Source: Chloroflexota bacterium (GTDB taxonomy: Bacteria > Chloroflexota > Dehalococcoidia > UBA1151 > TMED-70). From it: 12,103 nt of DNA. The stretch's first letter is position 1; each line of letters begins with the position of its first letter. The notes under the pieces were generated by a model. The model worked only from the letters and a program-made list of their open reading frames with translations, searched no databases and was not told the DNA's origin. Positions 7,397 through 12,103 of the stretch are shown piece after piece. The DNA lies in contig PASM01000017.1 of assembly GCA_002711965.1 (NCBI GenBank), positions 1,956 through 14,058 on the forward strand, read 5' to 3'. Made by a program: the position numbers and the translations under genes.

Positions 7397-8322
7397 TGCA
7401 TTTCAATCCTTGGGTCCACCAGAGTATAAACAAAATCTATAATTAAGTTCGCTATAACTAAAGCACTAGATCCTAATAGAACTATTGCCATTATTACTGG
7501 ATAATCTCTAGAATAGACTGAATCTAAAGAAATTCTTCCTACTCCAGGAATTCCATATAAAATTTCAACAATCAAAGATCCTCCAAATAATCCAGCTAAA
7601 GAGAATCCCATTATTGTCACAACTGGTAACATTGCGTTTCTAAATGCATGTTTCCAAAGAACTTTAATTTCACCAACTCCTTTAGCTCTTGCAAGTTTTA
7701 CATAATCAGAATCTAGTACTTCAATCATGGAAGATCTTATTAATCTTACAAAAACAGCTGCTCCTGGAATTCCAACAGTAAGTGCAGGGAGAATGATTCT
7801 TTTATCAAAGACACCGCCCCATCCAGCTGCAGGAACTAGGTCAAGCTGCAATGCAAAAACAAGTATCAATAGTGGTGCCGTGAAAAAAACTGGCATTGCA
7901 TAAAAAAATAATGAAAGTATCACTACAAAAGGGTCTTTTGATGAACCATAATTTATAGCTGCATAAAAACCTAACGGGATACCTATTGAAATAGCAATAA
8001 AAAAAGATATTAGGTTTAATTTAGCAGAAACAATTAATTTAGGTATTAATAATTCTGAGACATCTCGATTTTTGAAGACATATGATTCCCCAAAATCTCC
8101 TTGTACTGCATTTCCAATATATCTAATCCATTGAACTAGAACAGGATCATTTAATCCCATTTTTTCTCTTATTCGTTCAGCATTAACTTCATCATAATTA
8201 TTGCCTAATTGCACCTCAATAGGATCACCTGGACCATATATTCCCAATATAAAGACTATTAATGAAACGAATAGAAGTAATACTGGCATCCATATTATTC
8301 TTCGAAAAATATATTTTAACAT
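7393..8322 (-). CDS. Peptide/nickel-type ABC transporter permease, DppB/OppB-like
   Basis: This 309-residue inner-membrane permease pairs with the DppC-like protein. The start MLKYIFRRIIWMPVLLLFVS is the usual DppB opening: a basic amphipathic lead running into the first span. GDFGESY (75-81) precedes the core spans. The EAA loop DYVKLARAKGVGEIKVLWKH (206-225) and the following LPVV (232-235) are well conserved. IVEILYGIPGVGRI (251-264) is another family hallmark. The ATG at 8322 is supported by that N-terminus, although the only Shine-Dalgarno-like bases (TAGGA) sit unusually close to it. It lies 51 bases after the binding-protein gene and overlaps the next permease by 4 bases. Confidence 0.93.
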   Translation of the reverse strand: MLKYIFRRIIWMPVLLLFVSLIVFILGIYGPGDPIEVQLGNNYDEVNAERIREKMGLNDPVLVQWIRYIGNAVQGDFGESYVFKNRDVSELLIPKLIVSAKLNLISFFIAISIGIPLGFYAAINYGSSKDPFVVILSLFFYAMPVFFTAPLLILVFALQLDLVPAAGWGGVFDKRIILPALTVGIPGAAVFVRLIRSSMIEVLDSDYVKLARAKGVGEIKVLWKHAFRNAMLPVVTIMGFSLAGLFGGSLIVEILYGIPGVGRISLDSVYSRDYPVIMAIVLLGSSALVIANLIIDFVYTLVDPRIEMQ

Positions 8323-8373
8323 TTCCTATTAATAATAGATCAAAAAGTAATTTAATATAGAGAATAATAATTC

Positions 8374-10038
8374 TTATTTTATTTCTACATCTTTGAATTT
8401 TGGCACTATTATTGGCGTAAATTCGTATCCTTTTACCCATGGTTTTACTAGTGCATAACCATCAGTATCAAACCATAATGGAAAAATAGCTGCCTCATCT
8501 ACGATTATTTGTTCTGCTTGATTGTATAGAAGAAATCTTCTATTATTGTCTATTTCTGTTCTTGCTTCAAGTATTAATTTATCAACTTCTGGATTTGAAT
8601 AATTTCCATGATTTACATCTGATTTACTATAAAAAAGGACATCTATAAAATCTTGAGGATCAGCATAGTCTGCCTGCCATCCAGAACCAGCCCATAACTG
8701 TAATCGTTTTCTATTCATATCCTGAAGGTATGTTGCCCATTCAACCTGTTGAATTTCTACCTCTATACCTAAGGTTTCTTTCCACATATCTGAAATAACT
8801 TCCGTATCCAAACCAGGAGAACCTCCTGTACCAGGAATAGTTACTATAATTCTAGGTCTAGTAGCAGGATCTGAGTATTTAGATTTAGCTAAATATTCTT
8901 TTGCTAATTCTTCATTAAATTCAATTCCTTTGATAGATGGACTATAACCAGGGAATCCAGGTGGAATTATAGAATATGACGGTTTAGTTAAGCCTGAATA
9001 TATTTTGTCAGCAATAATTTCTTTATCTACTGCGTATGACAAAGCTTTTCTAAAATTTTCATCTTCAAAAGGTGGCATATTTACATTGAAACCTATGTAG
9101 TTCAATGAAAATTGCGGAGGAACATTTACTAAATCTTTATTCAATGGATCATTTGGATCTTTTACTCTTTCTAGGTCAGCTAAACCAACTCCAGTTATAT
9201 CAATTTCATCATTTTCGTACATTGCCATAGATACTCCACCGGCAAGGTTCATTATTATTCCATCAACTTTAGCTTTTTCACCCCAGTAATTTTCATTTTT
9301 CTTTAGCTTCAAGGTTTGACCTATTTGATATTCAGTAAGAACGAATGGTCCTGTCCCAACTGGATTATCTATCCAGTCTTCACCTTGTTTTTCTACATAA
9401 TTTTTGTTTAAAACGAATGCAGTTGGGTATGTTAATTTTGCTAAAAAATATGTTTTTGGCTCATCAATTGTTATCTCTAAAGTTTTGTCATCAATAACAT
9501 TTACTCCTTGAACTTCCTTTAATTCGCCTCCACTTTCGACTACTTCTTTTACTCCTAATATATCTCCAAGATATACTTCTGCATTCATTGATCCAGTATC
9601 AGGGTTAGAAGCTCTTTCTATAGACCATTTAAAGTCTTCTGCAGTAACAGGATCACCGTTAGAAAACTTTATGCCTTTTCTTAGATTGAACCTATATGTT
9701 TTTGCATCATCAGAAACTTCCCATGACTCTGCTAAATCTGGAATAATCTCTAGATCTTTATTAAGAGTTACTAAACCTGAAAAAATTTCTACAATAATTG
9801 AAGCAGAAGTCGTATCAGTAACTAATGCAGGATCAAAAGTAGGAGGGTCAGAAAAATTCAATCTAAAGATATTATCCCTGTTATCAGATGATCCAGTATC
9901 GGATGAACTTGCCAATCCTGGAGCCACATTTGAATTTTTCCCTACAGCTTCCCCTTCTGAAGCAGAATTATCTCCTCCACAAGAAAAAATAGCTACTGCT
10001 AGTAATGAAAAAATAAATAATCTAAGCTTTGAAATCAT
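8374..10038 (-). CDS. Extracellular solute-binding lipoprotein of the ABC importer (SBP family 5, OppA/DppA-like)
   Basis: The protein has 554 residues, normal for family 5 binding proteins. A lipoprotein signal peptide ends in the lipobox IFSC, with C20 as the lipidated residue. A Ser/Gly/Asn-rich tether (about 21-55) leads to the binding domain. That domain shows DPPTFDPALVTDTTS (64-78), LAESWEVSDDAKTYRFNLR (102-120), GVGTGPF-type NPVGTGPFVL (225-234), FRKALSYAVDKE (329-340) and GWQADYADPQDFIDVLF (453-469), all standard for OppA-like proteins. It should capture oligopeptides or related solutes outside the membrane and deliver them to the DppB/DppC-like channel. The ligand cannot be told from sequence; the ggt-like neighbour hints at gamma-glutamyl or other amide-linked compounds. 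The ATG at 10038 has AGGA 6 bases upstream, and a good promoter precedes it. Confidence 0.93.
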   Translation of the reverse strand: MISKLRLFIFSLLAVAIFSCGGDNSASEGEAVGKNSNVAPGLASSSDTGSSDNRDNIFRLNFSDPPTFDPALVTDTTSASIIVEIFSGLVTLNKDLEIIPDLAESWEVSDDAKTYRFNLRKGIKFSNGDPVTAEDFKWSIERASNPDTGSMNAEVYLGDILGVKEVVESGGELKEVQGVNVIDDKTLEITIDEPKTYFLAKLTYPTAFVLNKNYVEKQGEDWIDNPVGTGPFVLTEYQIGQTLKLKKNENYWGEKAKVDGIIMNLAGGVSMAMYENDEIDITGVGLADLERVKDPNDPLNKDLVNVPPQFSLNYIGFNVNMPPFEDENFRKALSYAVDKEIIADKIYSGLTKPSYSIIPPGFPGYSPSIKGIEFNEELAKEYLAKSKYSDPATRPRIIVTIPGTGGSPGLDTEVISDMWKETLGIEVEIQQVEWATYLQDMNRKRLQLWAGSGWQADYADPQDFIDVLFYSKSDVNHGNYSNPEVDKLILEARTEIDNNRRFLLYNQAEQIIVDEAAIFPLWFDTDGYALVKPWVKGYEFTPIIVPKFKDVEIK

Positions 10039-10071
10039 ATTTAATCCTAAGTTTTTTTATCTATTTTTAAT

Positions 10072-10101
10072 CTTATATTAACTTTATGAAGAAATTGTGA
10101 A
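10072..10101 (-). promoter_or_regulatory. Predicted promoter of the ABC importer/ggt-like operon
   Basis: Reading leftward, TTCACA (10101-10096; five of six -35 bases) and TATAAG (10077-10072; five of six -10 bases) are separated by 18 bases. Transcription would start near 10065 and give a leader of about 27 bases containing the AGGA ribosome site of the binding-protein gene. It lies in the 75-bp gap after prfB, so the importer does not depend on prfB read-through. No operator-like dyad is evident beside it. Confidence 0.5.
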
Positions 10102-10113
10102 GAAATAAGTAAA

Positions 10114-11218
10114 TTATTCAGAAATGTTTTTTAATAGATATTGTTCAATAAAATCATCAATATTACCATCCAAAGTTTTATCAATATCACTAGTTTCAAA
10201 ATCAGTTCTATGATCTTTAACCATCTTGTATGGATGCATTACATAAGATCTAATCTGAGAACCGAAATCAGCTGAAACATGTTCTCCTTTTATTTCTGCA
10301 TCTCTCTTTTTATTCTCTAAAATTTCTAGTTCTTTTAGTCTACTTTGCAAAATTTTCATAGCAAGATCTTTGTTCATTAGCTGAGATCTTTCATTTTGCA
10401 CAGATACAGAAATATTAGTAGGTAAATGAGTTATTCTTACTGCAGTAGAATTTTTTTGAACACTTTGACCACCTGCCCCTCCAGCCTTAAAAACATCTAT
10501 TCTTAAGTCTTTAGTGTCAATTTTTACTTCTTCTTCATTTTCTAATTCAGGCATTATTTCAACTAGGGAAAAAGAGGTATGCCTTCTATTTCCAGTATCA
10601 AAAGGTGAAATCCTTACTAATCTATGAGCTCCTTTTTCAGATTGAAGCAGTCCATATGCATTCTCTCCTTCTATTCGAAAAATAACTGACTTGATTCCTG
10701 CTTCATCTCCAGGAGAATAATCAATTATTTCTAGTGAAAAAGATTTAAGTTCTACCCATCTTTTGTACATTCTAAATAAAATCTCAGCCCAATCTTGAGA
10801 ATCTACACCTCCTGCGCCTTGTTTTATTCCAACGATTGCATTTCTTTGATCAAATTCTCCATTTAATTTCAAACTTAAAGATGCTTTCTTGAATTTTTCT
10901 TGAAGTGATAGAATTTCAGATTTTATACTTTGCAGGCTAGAATCATCATTTAAGTCTATAGAGATTTCACATAATTCAATTATTTCTTTTGATTTATCAT
11001 CTAAAAAACTATAAAGTTCAAATCTATCTTTTTTTAATTTAAGATTCTTAAAAAGTCTTTGAGCTCTATGACTATCATTCCAAATATTATCGTCAGTTGT
11101 CTGTTTCTCTAATTTAGTAATTTCTTCAAAAAGTTTTTTTGTGTCAAAGATTCCTCAAAATTTCAGAGATTGAATTTCTTAATCTTGAGGCCTCGTCTAA
11201 AAGTTCTTTTAATTGCAT
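10114..11218 (-). CDS. prfB: Peptide chain release factor 2, made by programmed +1 frameshift
   Basis: RF2 recognises UGA and UAA stop codons and triggers peptide release. Translation starts at ATG 11218-11216 (MQLKELLDEASRLRNS) and runs 24 codons to CTT-TGA. Ribosomes slip +1 on CTT (11149-11147), skip the T at 11146, and resume at GAC (11145-11143), continuing to the TAA at 10114. The joined product has 367 residues, against 365 in E. coli. SPF, the stop-codon-reading tripeptide, falls at 204-206 within SPFDTGNRRHTSF. The catalytic GGQ falls at 249-251 within KAGGAGGQSVQKNS. The C-terminal GSQIRSYVMHPYKMVKDHRT is also typical. Without the shift, a TTG at 10872 could be mistaken for the start, which would lose the N-terminal domain. 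An in-frame TAA just upstream of the ATG rules out a longer start, and no Shine-Dalgarno is visible. UGA at the shift site lets RF2 limit its own synthesis. Confidence 0.96.
11143..11158 (-). promoter_or_regulatory. RF2 programmed +1 frameshift signal
   Basis: Leftward the sequence reads TTGAGGAATCTTTGAC. It has the three known parts in correct order: an internal Shine-Dalgarno-like GAGG, a three-base spacer (AAT), and the slippery CTT followed by TGA and C. The E. coli signal has the same arrangement with a stronger AGGGGG. The C after TGA gives the poorly terminating UGAC context. When RF2 is scarce, the ribosome pauses at UGA, slips forward one base and makes RF2; when RF2 is abundant, a 24-residue peptide is released. 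Confidence 0.95.
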
Positions 11219-11282
11219 ATTTTAATTATGTGAAAGAGTTAATATAATCATGTATTCTATATACATTATATTACAAAAAATG
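11219..11282. promoter_or_regulatory. Divergent promoter region between prfB and tRNA-Pro
   Basis: These 64 bases must hold the promoters of both leftward prfB and rightward tRNA-Pro. TATAAT occurs rightward at 11243-11248 (start near 11255, a tRNA leader of about 27 bases) and leftward at 11270-11265 (start near 11258, a prfB leader of about 40 bases). Neither has a convincing -35 hexamer at 16-18 bases, so the assignment rests on the exact -10 boxes and the divergent layout. The composition is nearly all A and T. Confidence 0.4.
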
Positions 11283-11359
11283 CGGGGCATGGCGTAGCTT
11301 GGTAGCGCGTCCGGCTGGGGGCCGGGAGGTCGTAGGTTCAAATCCTGCTGCCCCGACCA
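11283..11359 (+). tRNA. tRNA-Pro (anticodon GGG)
   Basis: The 77-base gene folds as a complete cloverleaf. The acceptor arms are CGGGGCA and TGCCCCG. The D-stem is GCGT with GCGC. The anticodon stem is TCCGG with CCGGG, around the loop CTGGGGG, so the anticodon is GGG (reads CCC and CCU). The variable loop is AGGTC. The T-stem is GTAGG with CCTGC, around TTCAAAT. A73 and an encoded CCA complete the 3' end. The gene is far richer in G and C than its surroundings, as expected for structural RNA in an AT-rich genome. A protein gene starts only 18 bases after the CCA. Confidence 0.97.
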
Positions 11360-11367
11360 TGGAAAAC

Positions 11368-11373
11368 AGGAGA
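11368..11373 (+). promoter_or_regulatory. Ribosome binding site packed between tRNA-Pro and the lipoprotein gene
   Basis: AGGAGA lies 4 bases before the ATG at 11378. It sits within the only 18 bases between the tRNA's encoded CCA and the start codon. There is no room for a separate promoter or terminator here, so this site is probably exposed at the 5' end of the message once the tRNA has been cut off. Confidence 0.75.
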
Positions 11374-11377
11374 AATT

Positions 11378-11851
11378 ATGAAAAAAATATTTTTTATATT
11401 GCCACTAGTTTTTGTTATTTTGTTTGCGTGTGGTGATGAAACAAAAATTTTTGAACCTAAAGTAACTGCTGATTCTTTAGAGTACTCTTTCACATCTAAA
11501 GAAAATGGTAAGTTTGTCGCTATATACAGAAATCAAACAAATAAGACGATACCGATAACATTTGCAATGGCAAAACAAAGAGAAATAATGGAAGACTCTC
11601 AAAATTATGATTTTTGTCCTGACATAATAAACTTCAGAAAAGGGACAGTATCTCCTGATTGGTTTGTCGTAAATTTAAATCTACCTATAGTACCAGAGAA
11701 TTCTGTTTTGAATCGGAATGATCATCCAAACCTTGTAAGCTATAAGCTACCTCAAGGAACATATATTGGATTTGTTATGGATGCAGAAGGATGCAATGAT
11801 GATCAGTTTGATGTTTTTGATATAACTTCAAATGATGCACTTAATAATTAA
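11378..11851 (+). CDS. Small lipoprotein of unknown function
   Basis: The protein has 157 residues. The N-terminal MKKIFFILPLVFVILFAC is a textbook lipoprotein signal peptide with lipobox LFAC, and C18 would be lipidated, placing the protein on the outer face of the cytoplasmic membrane. The mature part (about 140 residues) looks like one small, probably beta-rich domain: SLEYSFTSKENGKFVAIYRNQTNK (33-56) alternates hydrophobic and polar residues like a beta-sandwich edge. Two cysteines (C80 and C139) could form a disulfide. I recognise no family and no catalytic motif. It starts 18 bases after tRNA-Pro with its own Shine-Dalgarno and ends 40 bases before the NIPSNAP gene, which has the same orientation, so the three are probably co-transcribed. 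Codon use matches the neighbours and gives no sign of recent transfer. Confidence 0.85.
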   Translation: MKKIFFILPLVFVILFACGDETKIFEPKVTADSLEYSFTSKENGKFVAIYRNQTNKTIPITFAMAKQREIMEDSQNYDFCPDIINFRKGTVSPDWFVVNLNLPIVPENSVLNRNDHPNLVSYKLPQGTYIGFVMDAEGCNDDQFDVFDITSNDALNN

Positions 11852-11891
11852 GTAGAAAAAAGTTATTTAATACTATAAAAAGGATAAAAAA

Positions 11892-12103
11892 ATGATATAT
11901 GAACTTAGAATATACGAATGTTTTACAGGAAAATTAGAAAACTTAAACAAAAGATTTAGAAACCACACTCTAAAACTTTTTGAAAAACATGGGATAAAGA
12001 ATATTGGTTATTGGGTTACTGATGTAGGCCCAAGCAATAACACTCTGACTTATCTATTAGCTTATCCATCTCATGATGCACGAGTAAAATCTTGGAAAGA
12101 TCT
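11892..12103 (+). CDS. NIPSNAP family protein, N-terminal part, cut by the window edge
   Basis: Seventy codons are visible before the right edge. MIYELRIYECFTGKLENLNK, RFRNHTLKLFEKHGIK (21-36), IGYWVTDVG (38-46) and LTYLLAYPSHDARVKSW (52-68) match the N-terminal half of the NIPSNAP domain, a small ferredoxin-like alpha/beta dimer of about 100 residues. No biochemical function is firmly established for bacterial members; they are small, cytoplasmic and often found near catabolic genes. No signal peptide is present. The ATG has AAGGA 7 bases upstream (11880-11884). It follows the lipoprotein gene by 40 bases, and I see no terminator in the gap. Confidence 0.9.
   Translation, partial: MIYELRIYECFTGKLENLNKRFRNHTLKLFEKHGIKNIGYWVTDVGPSNNTLTYLLAYPSHDARVKSWKD

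Noticed and set aside
8225..8440. 71-codon open frame on the minus strand across the binding-protein/DppB junction
   Set aside because: It overlaps two well-supported genes in another frame, has no ribosome site or recognisable motif, and ends inside the DppB-like coding sequence.
9671..10081. 136-codon open frame on the plus strand opposite the binding-protein gene
   Set aside because: It is antisense to the lipoprotein's signal, tether and first domain. The Ser/Gly-rich tether explains the lack of stops, and there is no ribosome site or motif.
10873..11218. Gap or pseudogene upstream of a short RF2
   Set aside because: The apparent gap is the RF2 N-terminal coding region joined by the programmed frameshift, so it is neither non-coding nor broken.
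1..12103. CRISPR array, insertion sequence, prophage, toxin-antitoxin or other defence system
   Set aside because: No spaced direct repeats, terminal inverted repeats, transposase, integrase or defence motifs were seen; the tRNA has no duplicated 3' end suggestive of an attachment site.

Overview
The window is strongly AT-rich (roughly 30% GC by eye, not computed). It looks like chromosomal DNA of a streamlined, probably marine bacterium. Three things point to Chloroflexota, most likely a low-GC SAR202/Dehalococcoidia-type lineage: an Ino1 - PimA-like glycosyltransferase - CDP-alcohol phosphatidyltransferase - MA-type peptidase operon, lipoproteins with plain lipoboxes, and a NIPSNAP protein. 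This is inference from gene content. A low-GC marine actinobacterium is the main alternative.

Layout. Everything from 1 to 11218 is read leftward (minus strand); everything from 11283 to the right edge is read rightward. The two sets diverge from a 64-bp gap (11219-11282). From left to right: (1) the N-terminal 159 codons of an ammonium transporter, cut by the left edge; (2) a four-gene operon transcribed from a good promoter near 4708-4736: inositol-3-phosphate synthase, a PimA-like GT4 glycosyltransferase, a CDP-alcohol phosphatidyltransferase, and a secreted, membrane-anchored HExxH peptidase; (3) a gamma-glutamyltransferase-like hydrolase behind a peptide/nickel-type ABC importer (lipoprotein binding protein, DppB-like and DppC-like permeases) with no ATPase genes beside it; (4) prfB, encoding release factor 2, with an intact programmed +1 frameshift site, so the gene really spans 10114-11218; (5) rightward, a tRNA-Pro(GGG) followed after only 18 bases by a small lipoprotein of unknown function, then the start of a NIPSNAP gene cut by the right edge.

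How the genes fit together. Ino1 turns glucose 6-phosphate into 1D-myo-inositol 3-phosphate. A phosphatidylinositol-phosphate synthase of the CDP-alcohol family can join that to CDP-diacylglycerol, and a PimA-like enzyme can then glycosylate the lipid. The operon therefore reads as a short inositol-phospholipid/glycolipid pathway, with a membrane-anchored peptidase translationally coupled to its end. The ABC importer plus GGT-like enzyme suggests uptake of peptides or gamma-glutamyl compounds and their cleavage inside the cell.

No CRISPR array, insertion sequence, prophage, toxin-antitoxin or obvious defence system is present. The most notable points are the RF2 recoding site, the tRNA-mRNA bicistron, the inositol-lipid operon with its attached peptidase and two consecutive TTG starts, and the non-canonical active-site neighbourhood of the GGT-like protein. 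No gap without a gene exceeds 140 bases once prfB is drawn at full length.
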